51,742 nucleotides of DNA from an uncultured Enterobacterales bacterium (GTDB lineage: Bacteria; Pseudomonadota; Gammaproteobacteria; Enterobacterales; CALYQQ01). Below, piece after piece: positions 1 through 9,006 of the stretch. The notes below the pieces were generated by a model. That model made no database searches, had not been told where the DNA came from, and worked only from the letters and a program-made list of their open reading frames with translations. The first letter of the stretch is position 1. Each line of letters begins with the position of its first letter. Made by a program: the position numbers and the translations under genes. The stretch spans positions 132,806-184,547 of the forward strand of contig CALYQQ010000003.1 in assembly GCA_945288535.1 (NCBI GenBank), written 5' to 3'.

Positions 1-1026
1 ATTCAGAATAAGATCATTACCAGGTGAATCACTTTGCCGATAACCTAACCAACTTGTATAGCCTAGGGTTAAATTGGCGCCTAATTGATAAGGCTGAATT
101 TCTTCACTTTTCAGCAGTAATTGTACATCCCACTCAAATTCATAATTAATATATTGCCTAACCCAATCTTTTAATTGTTGGCTTAGTGGTTTACCAGGCA
201 AAAAATCGACATAATCTTTTAATGACATTGGACCAAGTACAATACGAAATTTATGCTGAATATTTCGCATATATTGACCAATAAATGTCGATATTCCTAA
301 TTGCGGTACCGTATTGCTGCTGCCTAATCTGGCGCGTTCATTTGTTGCGATCTCAATCCAGCAGGGTACGTTTTCAATGAGTTTTGTAGGAACAGAAAAG
401 TAATGTGTAATTATTTTCACTAGGCCTTCAGCATTACGACTTTGCCTAACTAAATGGCCCGCTAAGAAGTTTTTAGCGTGATCGGATAATGAATCTCTTT
501 TTTGTAAATTATTAAAGCCAAGGGACGTAAAACTGGCGATAAAACGACTTATTTTATGATCATCTAAGCGATCTAATGATACGGTTGGTTGCGCATTTGC
601 CCATGCTCTATAAAATAACAAGATTAATCTATGATGAAATAAATTAGTAAAGGCAAGGATAGTATTATCTTGATTTTGGTAGACCCGTTCACGAATATAT
701 TCCGTCAAATGAAGGGGTAAAGGGCCATTTGGTCCAAATAAGCCAAAATTGTAAATTAATACTTCGTTAATTCCGTCGCTTTCCCGTCGTACCGCTTTAG
801 CAAGGGTTGATGGTGCAAAAGAAAGTGATGGCTCTTGCCCCATTCTTATGGGTTCGAACCTTGGGTTAGGTGCTTTTCCCAAGCGAAAACTACTACCCGC
901 TTGCGCATCAATACGTCTTAGTAGCTGAAAAAGATCATATGAAAAAGGTGTATTTTGTACGTGTTGCCAAAAATCAGAAGGTAACCTATCCATTATTTGA
1001 GATGTAGCGGAAGGCGCTTTACTCAT
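1..1026 (-). CDS. tssG: TssG, T6SS baseplate protein (3' end cut by window edge)
   Basis: This is the baseplate wedge protein TssG (ImpH/VasB family), which acts with TssF and TssE to start sheath assembly in the cytoplasm. I translated it by hand from the ATG at 1026: 342 codons stay open to the window edge. The product carries family features such as the FGLFGPNGPLPLHLTEY stretch near residues 93-110 and the LGYTSWLGY stretch close to the C-terminus. TssG proteins are usually about 330-360 residues, so only a few residues should be missing. The ATG overlaps the tssF stop codon (ATGA), which implies translational coupling. It is the last visible gene of the T6SS operon; clpV and vgrG often come next in clusters of this order, but that is inference. 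Confidence 0.93.
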   Translation of the reverse strand, partial: MSKAPSATSQIMDRLPSDFWQHVQNTPFSYDLFQLLRRIDAQAGSSFRLGKAPNPRFEPIRMGQEPSLSFAPSTLAKAVRRESDGINEVLIYNFGLFGPNGPLPLHLTEYIRERVYQNQDNTILAFTNLFHHRLILLFYRAWANAQPTVSLDRLDDHKISRFIASFTSLGFNNLQKRDSLSDHAKNFLAGHLVRQSRNAEGLVKIITHYFSVPTKLIENVPCWIEIATNERARLGSSNTVPQLGISTFIGQYMRNIQHKFRIVLGPMSLKDYVDFLPGKPLSQQLKDWVRQYINYEFEWDVQLLLKSEEIQPYQLGANLTLGYTSWLGYRQSDSPGNDLILN

Positions 1027-2924
1027 AAAATATTCCTTTTTCCCATACGTACTGGCCAATGGGCAATTTTGCCACGTTGTAAACTATGTAATGTCATTTC
1101 CGTAAAGGCATTGATTGACACAAGTCGTGACAAAAAGCGTTCCAGTACGCTGCCAAAAAGGTATGGACTAATGCCAGAGAAAGCCAGCTCATCTACGGTA
1201 AGATCTATGGCAATGCCACGTCCATAAACAATTAATCCTTGTTCAGGAATACGCCGATAAATAGATTTCATTACACAATGGCGTATTCCTTGAATTTGTT
1301 TCGCTATAGCGGGTTCAGATACATTTGCATAAAGTTCAAGTAATTCACGCAATGCCGCGGCGCCTTTTTCTGGATCATTATCAACTAAACCTAAATAATT
1401 AAGATTTAAATGACTAATTAATTTCCAGGCAAATAGGCCTTCTGCGATGGGTGCTCTCGGTGGCGTAGGCATACTACGTAATCGAGTCGTTAATACAGGA
1501 ATTGAATCAGGTAAAACAAAACGAGTTTCATCTTTATTTAACAATAATGGAAGATCGCGATTAGAACAAAGAGCATCCGCGGTAATATATTTTAAATCAT
1601 TATTATAAGGTGATTCATTTTGATCAACTAATGATACATAAAGTTCAGAACCAATATAGCCAGTACGAGAACCAAACCATTGAGCATTTTCAGATAATAT
1701 GCGTTGTTCCCGACGTGTACAGAAGTAAGCACCATAATCACCTTTGTCTTTACTGTAGGTATTATAAAAAGAGCGAAATTCTTGTTCCTGTTTACGTTCA
1801 TTATTTCCGCCATAAACATGACGAATAGAAAATATTTCGTAATCTAGTGGCCGAGTATTATCAATCACCATATGGTATTCATATTGATGATCTGTCAATG
1901 TAATTCGTTCTATGTGTTTAGGGAATAAATTAATAATGGGGGTACAATGTAATGCTAAGTGATTTTCATCTACCAGACTTTCTAATTCGCCTGGTAATTG
2001 ATCGAAAAGAATGAATATGTCAAATTGATCGGGTTGGGCGGTAGCAGCTGTTTCTTCTGGGTGAGAAAGAATATTTGTTGCAATGGGTGCCAATCCATTA
2101 ATACTAAAAAATAAAAAACGTTCAGGAAAAGCATAATATTCTTGTAATAATCGGTAACCATCAAAATTACGTAAATCATTAGGCAGTAGGCTTTGTGTCG
2201 GCTGGAAGCCTTCATGAACCAGTGCATTAACCGGTAAAAATTGTTTATACGCTGATTCATTGTCTATTTGGCTAATGATACCAACGGTATGAGCCATAAT
2301 GAGTTCAAGTAGGGCGTGTGCTTGAATGTCTGGCCCGCAAAGATAAAAACCTATGTGATTAAGATTTAAACTTGTGAGAGGAACTTTTTCATAGGTTTGT
2401 AATGTGATCTTTAACCCACCTATGACTTGATGCCGATTTAGACCAAAGGCGTTAAGTTTTAGACTACTAGGGATCCCGCCTAGTGATACTGATTTTATTT
2501 TAAGAGGTAAAAGGTTTACGTCATGTGCCGAAACATAATGACAGGTTATATTATCTTTTTTTACACTTAGACTTTCCATGACAGTACCATGTGGTACAGT
2601 AAATCCACGACTAAGTTCCCCTTTATTAACATCTGGGGTTAATTCAACTATTGCCATCGAGGGTGTGGGAGCTAAATAATTAGGATAGATCATTTCCAGC
2701 AGTTTTTGTGATAATCGCGGAAATTCGCTATCCATTTTAAGCTGTATTCTTGCTGTTAAAAAAGCGAATCCTTCCAATAATCTTTCAATGTAGGGATCAG
2801 CAATATCAATATTTTGCATACCTAATCGTGAAGCAACTTTAGGGTAATGACGTGAAAATTCAGCGCCAAGTTCTTTTAGATAAATAAGCTCATTGTTATA
2901 GTATTCAAGCAACCTGTTATCCAT
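1023..2924 (-). CDS. tssF: TssF, T6SS baseplate protein
   Basis: TssF (ImpG/VasA family) is the main wedge component of the T6SS baseplate and docks it on the membrane complex with TssG, TssE and TssK. The 633-residue length is normal. The N-terminus MDNRLLEYYNNELIYLKELG with the following EFSRHYPKVASRLG segment is the family hallmark, and the LLEGFAFLTARIQLKMDSEFPRLS segment near residues 49-72 is also typical. It starts 5 bases after the tssE stop and its stop overlaps the tssG start, so tssE-F-G form one translational unit. Confidence 0.96.
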   Translation of the reverse strand: MDNRLLEYYNNELIYLKELGAEFSRHYPKVASRLGMQNIDIADPYIERLLEGFAFLTARIQLKMDSEFPRLSQKLLEMIYPNYLAPTPSMAIVELTPDVNKGELSRGFTVPHGTVMESLSVKKDNITCHYVSAHDVNLLPLKIKSVSLGGIPSSLKLNAFGLNRHQVIGGLKITLQTYEKVPLTSLNLNHIGFYLCGPDIQAHALLELIMAHTVGIISQIDNESAYKQFLPVNALVHEGFQPTQSLLPNDLRNFDGYRLLQEYYAFPERFLFFSINGLAPIATNILSHPEETAATAQPDQFDIFILFDQLPGELESLVDENHLALHCTPIINLFPKHIERITLTDHQYEYHMVIDNTRPLDYEIFSIRHVYGGNNERKQEQEFRSFYNTYSKDKGDYGAYFCTRREQRILSENAQWFGSRTGYIGSELYVSLVDQNESPYNNDLKYITADALCSNRDLPLLLNKDETRFVLPDSIPVLTTRLRSMPTPPRAPIAEGLFAWKLISHLNLNYLGLVDNDPEKGAAALRELLELYANVSEPAIAKQIQGIRHCVMKSIYRRIPEQGLIVYGRGIAIDLTVDELAFSGISPYLFGSVLERFLSRLVSINAFTEMTLHSLQRGKIAHWPVRMGKRNIL

Positions 2925-2929
2925 GGTAG

Positions 2930-3469
2930 TTACCCTATATCTTTTAATTCAAAGTGGCCATTTTCCAGATCAACATCAGAGCGAAATAAAAAGGCCATGG
3001 GATGAGGAATACACCAGAGTTGTCCTTTAATTTCTATTGATAACATATTGTGGCTATCTAATCTTGACGTATCAGTAATACAACGGATCACTAATCCCTC
3101 AGGTAATATCCGTGGTTCAAAATTGAGAATAGCCTGTGTCAATGCATGTTTAATATCATTCCATTCAATTTCAGACATACGTTTACCAGAAAAAGAAGGA
3201 ATACCATAATTAAGCGTAGAGGTAAGGATCCGCGGGTAGTCTTTTAAACGATCATTGGATTCATTATTATTACAATTAAATAACCATTGCAGATCACGCA
3301 ATACTATATGTTTTAACTCAGTATGTGAAATATTTAGTGTATCTTGCTTGACTTGTGGATAGTTATCTGTCAGATGATCAAGTAATACTGGCAAAATATG
3401 ATTTTTAACTGGTGCGTTAGTTTTTTTTACTGATGAACGATTCGTTATGGTTTTTTCTGATAATTTCAT
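2930..3469 (-). CDS. tssE: TssE, gp25-like T6SS baseplate protein
   Basis: TssE is the T4 gp25-like baseplate protein that seeds sheath polymerisation. The 179-residue protein has the family's features: the LKDYPRILTSTLNYGIPSFSG segment around residues 76-96 and the acidic EIEW/NFEPRILP elements leading into the C-terminal beta-rich gp25 fold (to ELKDIG at the end). The first 25 or so residues are basic and not conserved. The start has only a weak ribosome binding site, and 13 bases separate it from the tagJ stop, so translation may depend on coupling to tagJ. Confidence 0.94.
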   Translation of the reverse strand: MKLSEKTITNRSSVKKTNAPVKNHILPVLLDHLTDNYPQVKQDTLNISHTELKHIVLRDLQWLFNCNNNESNDRLKDYPRILTSTLNYGIPSFSGKRMSEIEWNDIKHALTQAILNFEPRILPEGLVIRCITDTSRLDSHNMLSIEIKGQLWCIPHPMAFLFRSDVDLENGHFELKDIG

Positions 3470-3482
3470 GATTTTCTATTAA

Positions 3483-4325
3483 TTAGTCTATAACGTGATT
3501 GATTACATCAAATGTCAGTGATTTTACTTCCATGATCGGAAATTCGAATTCATCACTAATATACATACGCTGACCTAGACCGCGATAATAGGTCTCATGA
3601 TTATCTAATGGTAACCACTCAGTACGCTGACCAATTAATAGTGGCTGATCTTTTGTTAATTTATCTAGAGGATAGCGTGCCGGAATTTGGCATACATGCT
3701 CTTGTCCATCATGTAAAGTAATACAGGCATGTCGCCAAAGCAGATCTGTTGTACAAATAGGTTCTTGAAAAAGGATCCTTTGAATATTACTAAAGGGCAA
3801 CCAGCAATATTTTCCATTTATAATAAGTTCACAAATTGGACCAAAACGATTGTCCCCATCGGCTAACCAATTAAATGAATAGCTTATTTCATCTTTGCCT
3901 TTCTGATGTAAAACAATTGTTCCAGATATAGGCAACGCTAAGTCATAGGCTTGATTTCGTGTCGTAAATGCCAGTTCCATTTCGCCATTAATATCATGTC
4001 GAATCGCTTTTACTAATAATTCAAGGTAAGGCGTCAATGATGTGACAAGAGAAGGCAGTTTTTTACCAGTAAATGCGTGTACACGTTGCTTTTCTGCTTC
4101 AATCAGTTGGGATAAGAGTGTAATTGTTGGTTCAGCAATAGGTGTTAGTGCTTGCCAAGGGGATAACTGTTTTAATGCTGCATTCCATTCTCCTTGTAAA
4201 CAGAGTAACTGAACAAGATAAGCGCGTAAATCAGCTTTTGTTGGTATGCTTTTTATTTGTGATCGAATATCGTCAATGACTTCTTGCAGTGAACGTTGAT
4301 TAAGCTCGACTGATAATAATTTCAC
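3483..4325 (-). CDS. tagJ: TagJ (ImpE/SciE family) T6SS accessory protein
   Basis: This is an ImpE/SciE family protein, called TagJ in Pseudomonas aeruginosa, where it binds the sheath protein TssB and is thought to influence ClpV-dependent sheath recycling. The 280-residue protein has a helical, TPR-like N-terminal half (residues 10-120, with LRAYLVQLLCLQGEWNAAL) and a beta-rich ImpE half (residues 140-270, with WLADGDNRFGPICELIINGKY). The start is GTG at 4325, behind a strong AGGAGA site 6 bases upstream. A 555-base gene-free gap precedes it, so it probably begins a separate transcript tagJ-tssE-F-G. TagJ is present only in some T6SS lineages, which helps to classify this one. Confidence 0.9.
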   Translation of the reverse strand: MKLLSVELNQRSLQEVIDDIRSQIKSIPTKADLRAYLVQLLCLQGEWNAALKQLSPWQALTPIAEPTITLLSQLIEAEKQRVHAFTGKKLPSLVTSLTPYLELLVKAIRHDINGEMELAFTTRNQAYDLALPISGTIVLHQKGKDEISYSFNWLADGDNRFGPICELIINGKYCWLPFSNIQRILFQEPICTTDLLWRHACITLHDGQEHVCQIPARYPLDKLTKDQPLLIGQRTEWLPLDNHETYYRGLGQRMYISDEFEFPIMEVKSLTFDVINHVID

Positions 4326-4880
4326 TCTATTCTCCTTAATGAATCGATAACAAGCTGACGGCTCGTGAGGTCGTTGTTTAGAAAATAGCTAACATATAAT
4401 TAAGCAACTACTTATTAACTTAATTTTTGTCTATTGCTTTTTATTTTGGTAAGTGCACCTTGCACAATAAGAAAAGTACTGCTAATTAGAGGCGTTAATC
4501 ACTTATTTTTTATTAATGAAAAGTGATTATTGCTGAGTTTATATGAATAATAAAATGCCTTTATCTCGAATAAAGTTATTTTGTTGCTCCGCGATAAGTA
4601 GCGATAAATATTTATTTACGACAATAAATAATCATTATGGGAGTAAGCCGCCAAATTGGTCATATTGTTCAAATAATTGAATATGAGCAACCTCGTATGC
4701 ACTTATACTGTAATACGATTAATATTACAGCGGAAAGCTATAATGTTTACGAAAATAGCCTTGGCAATAACTTTTTTATATCAAAGGGCTAGTATTATGT
4801 GGCTATATTAATGCTATTAATTTGATGCTCATTTTTAATTAATTAAAAAACGCGCCTGCATCGTTACGCATATACTTTTC
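4326..4880. other. 555-base non-coding gap inside the T6SS cluster
   Basis: No convincing reading frame lies here. I see three inverted repeats: GTGCA-CCT-TGCAC at 4453-4465, TAATCACTT/AAGTGATTA at 4496-4529 (9-base arms, 16-base loop), and CTGTAAT/ATTACAG at 4708-4730 (7-base arms, 9-base loop). The gap separates pppA from tagJ in a cluster whose other gene junctions are mostly under 110 bases. It may hold a promoter for tagJ-tssE-F-G, or it may be the scar of a lost gene. I could not identify a strong -35/-10 pair with confidence. Confidence 0.5.
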
Positions 4881-5654
4881 TTATCGTTTAATAGAAATAA
4901 ATTGTTCTTTATTAAATGAGGAATAAATTCGTGTTACATCCTGAGGCTCGCCAATCCATATCGCAATAGCGCTGTAATTATCACCATTTCCTGGTTTAAT
5001 CGATGATTTTTCAATCAAGGTTAACCATTCTTTTGGTGAATTAACTAAACAAAGTGTTTGTTCAACATCTACCTGTTCTAAAATATGCCAAAACCCATCG
5101 GTACATAACAAAAACGCATCGCCATCTTGTAATTGATGGACATCACCATAGCTAGCTTCGCGATTAGAATGAGTACCAAGTGCCTGATAAAGAAGATTGC
5201 TGTTTACGCCAGTGGTTTGGTAACCTGCTTGCCGCATTTGTTCCACTAAACTATGATCAATAGTTACATTATATAAGATGCCATGATGAAACAAATAAAG
5301 TCGACTATCGCCAACATGTGCCCAATAGGCCAAATTATAATCACGATCAATAAATAAGCAGACAATCGTTGTGCCCATCTTAGTAAAAGTTGTTTTTTGC
5401 TGCTGTTCAAGAATAGCATGATTTGCTTTAATGATGAATTGTCTTACCGCATGAGAATCAAAATGTGCCTCACCATCAAAATTATCTAAAATAGTATTTA
5501 TGGCTAATTTAGCAGCAAGTTCACCACCAGGATTACCCGCAATACCATCACAAACAATAAAACAAGCTGAACGACTACCTATACAGTGGCCAATGACATC
5601 CTGATTTTCTTGACGATTGCCAGTATTTGATAATGAGGCAATAGTAATCTTCAT
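4881..5654 (-). CDS. pppA: PppA, PP2C-type Ser/Thr phosphatase of the T6SS
   Basis: This is a PP2C-family (PPM) metal-dependent protein phosphatase of the PppA type. In the known threonine phosphorylation pathway PppA removes the phosphate that the kinase PpkA puts on Fha and so switches secretion off. The metal-binding motifs are present: VCDGIAGNPGGE near residues 34-45, GTTIVCLF near 93-100, HVGDSRLYLF near 113-122, LCTDGFW near 183-189, and GDNYSAI near 224-230. The protein has 257 residues and no transmembrane segment. The start overlaps the fha stop by one base (TAATG), so phosphatase and probable substrate are translationally coupled. No PpkA-like kinase is visible in the window. Confidence 0.92.
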   Translation of the reverse strand: MKITIASLSNTGNRQENQDVIGHCIGSRSACFIVCDGIAGNPGGELAAKLAINTILDNFDGEAHFDSHAVRQFIIKANHAILEQQQKTTFTKMGTTIVCLFIDRDYNLAYWAHVGDSRLYLFHHGILYNVTIDHSLVEQMRQAGYQTTGVNSNLLYQALGTHSNREASYGDVHQLQDGDAFLLCTDGFWHILEQVDVEQTLCLVNSPKEWLTLIEKSSIKPGNGDNYSAIAIWIGEPQDVTRIYSSFNKEQFISIKR

Positions 5655-8641
5655 TAATTATCCTGATTTTTCTGTGCTTGTTTATATTGATCAACTTCAA
5701 CTTTGTAAGCTAAGCTAAAAGCTTCACCGAAATATGTACTAAAATTATCGTCAATTTTATCCATGATTTTATGATAATTATTAACATATAAATCCCACAA
5801 AGCTGCTTTTTTACGCCATGATAGACTAAAAGCTGGTAATGCTTCGTTTTGTTTAGCATCTGCTTCAATTTTATCTGGGTTAAATGATTGTAACATGACA
5901 GCAACGATTGCCCTGATCCCGGCGATCATACCAAGTTGGTGTGCTTGAAGATCGGTCAGTGCATCCATAACAGCATGTTCAGGTTCCATAAAGCCAGGCA
6001 TAGGCGATCCAAACATTTGCATCAATACCGTTTTACCGGTTGGTAATAGTTTAAACGGGTTGTTTGCTTCTTCTAAAATCATGGTTCGATCATCATCATT
6101 AATAATAAAATCCTTTAAAATATTACGAGATTGAAGCAATGCAATTGTTCCCTGAAAGTAGACACTTACCAAGCGACCTAATAATTTCATTCTTTCAGTA
6201 TCAAAAATCGGATGTGGATTCAAATCACTTAAACCAATACCTTCGAGTAAGGCATTTAACATATCATCTTGTAATACATGTTCAGTATTAATTTGGACAT
6301 TAGGTACAGAACTTTTAACTGGATTTATAGCTAAACGTTTATTAACAGCACCTTTTATTTTGCTATAAGTACTGCCACTCTTCTCGTTGCCCATATTTGA
6401 TTGTGTTGAGGGTATGTTTGGTATTGTAGTCGTAATAGCATTAGGAGGAAAAGCATAAGGTTGCTGTGTATTTGTTTTCATATCCGCCATATTTGACTGA
6501 TTAAGTGTGGGGGTATGTAATGACGATGTTTGCTCTAAATCAGCTTGATTGCTAATAGGTAAAGAAGATCCTTGTTGTGAGTGACTACCAGAATATTGAT
6601 TAGCTTGTAATACCTGATTTTGTTGCTGATAAGGAGAATGATGTATTGGCTGTTCAACACTAACGGGCTGTGTATTAGCCATAGAGTTTACTATAGGTTG
6701 TTGTTGTAATGATTGCTGTCGTGGTTGTTGCTGTTGCGATGGTTGTTGTGGTACGCGTTGTTCTGATTGTCCATGCCTAGAGATCGTCTGTGTTGACGAT
6801 AGTTGATTACTACTTTGCGGTTTTATTTGAGAATATAGCGTATTTGATTGTGGTATTTGTTGTAATATATTCTCAATAGATTGTTGACTGTTATTCACAT
6901 AATAGTGTGGTGCACTTATATCTATAGATGAATGTTCTGGTTCAGTGGGTATTGCTGTAGACTGTAATGCTTGATCAATAAGCATCGATGACGTCTGTTG
7001 TGATGTAGATTGCTTGGGTTCGAGTAATGGTGGCAATGGCATTGTGGGATTCGCTATATTTACCGAGTTATTCATTCTTTGTAGAAGCGACACTTTCTCT
7101 ATTTCGGAAGAAGGGGGAGGTGATGTAAACGAATAAGGATCAGTAGCAGATAGAGGGCCGAAAGAGGTGTTTTCTCTGGTATTAGAATTTATCGACGCTA
7201 ATGGTGCAGCATTATTTAAAATATCAAAGGGATCTTCAGTACGATTCAAATTGCTATTATCATTGGTGAATAGTAATAAAGGATCATCTATTGGAATGTG
7301 AGTAGCTTGTTCAGTGGATAGGGTGGTTGGTCCAATAGGTTGATTACAGTTTTGGGCTAACGTTGCTGATATTGGTTGTGCCTGTGCTATATCTGGGACC
7401 CTCGTCGTAGACGATACCTCAGTCAATAATGTTGTTGGTGTAGGATCAAATATATCCGTTTCGTGATAGGTTGTTGATTGATTAAAAAATGTTGATATGT
7501 CAGGGACTTTTTGTTCCAGTGCATTGAGATCAACGGTCGTCTCTAAATGGCTTAATGGATCTCTACTATTGTGATTATTTTCACTATAAGCCATGATGTT
7601 ATCATCTTGTGATAATGGCTGAGATGGCGTAACTGATGCATGAGATGTAGGTATGGCATCTAAAAATTCAGATAATAGGTTATCCCATATTTCTTTAGGG
7701 ATCTCTTTTTCGGTTTCATTAGGGACATAATTATCAGTAGTATCGGGGGATATTGATTTATTCTCTGGTGATATTTTATCCATCATAATGGTGTTTTCTC
7801 CTTCATAATCAGAAGAATAGGAGGTATTGGTATCTGTGGTACGTATATTGGCTTCTATAGCTGATGCTATAACATCATTAATTTCGCTAGTATCTAGTAA
7901 ATGAGCTTGATTAACAGGAATAGTCGTTAATATTGCTTCATCATGTACAATATGTGAATTATGCTTATCTTGTCGTGTTGGATTAAGTCTTTCCGTAATA
8001 ATGAGATTGTCAACGATGGCTTTTTCATTAGTTAATAATCTATTATCCGTATTGCCTTGAGAGGTTTTTGTACACAGCGCATCCGTATTGATAGCTGTTT
8101 GATGTTTCTCCTCATAATGAGGGGACTGCGCTATATTCTCATCGGATAATAGCGTATTATTCATTTGGAGTAAGTTATTATTTATAGCAGTATAGGACGG
8201 CGTATCAGAAACATTATTGTTCTCATTAAAATAAGTATTAATTTCGTTATCAGGCAGTAAAATTGGTTGTTCATATTGTTGCTGTTGTTGGTTCGTTATC
8301 GTTTGCGCAGAATTAGTATGATGTAGGTTAAGATGACTTACCAAGATGGTATAACTTCCAATGCTAATGAAATCACCCTGCTTAACAGGGATTTTTTTAT
8401 CTCTTTCCGTTGCTAATCCATTAATATATAGGGGACACACGGTGCCTTTATTTACGATATAACACGTATCAGTGTCATTAACATGAATAATAGCCTGTAA
8501 GCGTGAGATGGTATGTGTTTCATCTTTAAGCACGAGTGTATTATTGATACTTCTTCCAAGCGTGCCGCCTGGCGGTAAAAAATCATAATATACCTCAGGA
8601 CTATTCGTCGCGTTATTATTTTTGATAATAGTAAATCGCAT
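5654..8641 (-). CDS. tagH: Fha/TagH, FHA-domain T6SS scaffold with very long linker
   Basis: This is the FHA-domain protein Fha (TagH), a phosphothreonine-binding scaffold that promotes T6SS assembly. The N-terminal FHA domain (about residues 1-105) shows GRSINNTLVL, then SRLQAIIHVN, then NG in the expected order. The C-terminal 200 residues (from LQDDMLNALLEGIGL) form the TagH domain, with PTGKTVLMQMFGSPMPGF and helical stretches. Between them lie almost 700 residues of Ser/Thr/Asn/Gln-rich low-complexity sequence, including Gln-rich runs near residues 640-690. The total of about 995 residues is roughly double that of well-studied Fha1. I chose ATG 8641 over ATG 8647 because the GGA upstream is 8 bases from the former and only 2 from the latter. 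Confidence 0.92.
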   Translation of the reverse strand: MRFTIIKNNNATNSPEVYYDFLPPGGTLGRSINNTLVLKDETHTISRLQAIIHVNDTDTCYIVNKGTVCPLYINGLATERDKKIPVKQGDFISIGSYTILVSHLNLHHTNSAQTITNQQQQQYEQPILLPDNEINTYFNENNNVSDTPSYTAINNNLLQMNNTLLSDENIAQSPHYEEKHQTAINTDALCTKTSQGNTDNRLLTNEKAIVDNLIITERLNPTRQDKHNSHIVHDEAILTTIPVNQAHLLDTSEINDVIASAIEANIRTTDTNTSYSSDYEGENTIMMDKISPENKSISPDTTDNYVPNETEKEIPKEIWDNLLSEFLDAIPTSHASVTPSQPLSQDDNIMAYSENNHNSRDPLSHLETTVDLNALEQKVPDISTFFNQSTTYHETDIFDPTPTTLLTEVSSTTRVPDIAQAQPISATLAQNCNQPIGPTTLSTEQATHIPIDDPLLLFTNDNSNLNRTEDPFDILNNAAPLASINSNTRENTSFGPLSATDPYSFTSPPPSSEIEKVSLLQRMNNSVNIANPTMPLPPLLEPKQSTSQQTSSMLIDQALQSTAIPTEPEHSSIDISAPHYYVNNSQQSIENILQQIPQSNTLYSQIKPQSSNQLSSTQTISRHGQSEQRVPQQPSQQQQPRQQSLQQQPIVNSMANTQPVSVEQPIHHSPYQQQNQVLQANQYSGSHSQQGSSLPISNQADLEQTSSLHTPTLNQSNMADMKTNTQQPYAFPPNAITTTIPNIPSTQSNMGNEKSGSTYSKIKGAVNKRLAINPVKSSVPNVQINTEHVLQDDMLNALLEGIGLSDLNPHPIFDTERMKLLGRLVSVYFQGTIALLQSRNILKDFIINDDDRTMILEEANNPFKLLPTGKTVLMQMFGSPMPGFMEPEHAVMDALTDLQAHQLGMIAGIRAIVAVMLQSFNPDKIEADAKQNEALPAFSLSWRKKAALWDLYVNNYHKIMDKIDDNFSTYFGEAFSLAYKVEVDQYKQAQKNQDN

Positions 8642-8686
8642 TAGCATATTCCGTTAATTTCTAATCGTACTAACAGTAACTTAATA

Positions 8687-8705
8687 TAGCTATTATGAAT
8701 AGCTA
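8687..8705 (-). other. Hairpin in the fha leader
   Basis: TAGCTATT and AATAGCTA form a perfect 8-base stem with a 3-base loop, ending 46 bases upstream of the chosen fha start. There is no T-run on either side, so it does not look like a terminator. If fha has its own promoter, this hairpin lies in the 5' untranslated region and could affect stability or translation of the fha-pppA mRNA; that is inference. Confidence 0.4.
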
Positions 8706-8909
8706 ACCCTTTAATTTCGTTTACTTTCGATATTACTTGTTTTGGATGAGCACAGTTACAACAACGTAATGCATTCTTTTGTGTTAACGAAGAAAATAAA
8801 GCTAAATTCGCTTAGATAAAGTTGATTTAATTGTATATCACTCTATTTTTTAACTATTTTTTATAATTAAACAAAAAGAGTAATGTAATGAATCATTTTT
8901 TATAGGGAT

Positions 8910-8930
8910 CGCTAATTTAGCGGTTTTTTT
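8910..8930 (+). terminator. Intrinsic terminator on the plus strand, opposite the operon
   Basis: CGCTAA and TTAGCG form a short GC-containing stem directly followed by G and seven T residues on the plus strand, the classic layout of a Rho-independent terminator. The minus strand has no T-run on its exit side. All surrounding genes are on the minus strand, so the element has no annotated transcript to end. It could end a small plus-strand RNA or block antisense transcription into hcp. Confidence 0.5.
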
Positions 8931-9006
8931 ATGTAATAAACTGCAATATAAAGAATTAAATCGAACAAGATGTGCTTAAATTATGCATACTCTTTTATTC
9001 AAAATA

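Noticed and set aside
851..860. GGTTCGAACC, which looks like a tRNA T-arm
   Set aside because: It lies inside the tssG coding frame, and no acceptor, D-arm or anticodon structure surrounds it.
6590..6760. Repeated TTG/TGT triplets that might be a tandem repeat or CRISPR
   Set aside because: They encode the Gln-rich part of the Fha linker; there are no regular repeat-spacer units.
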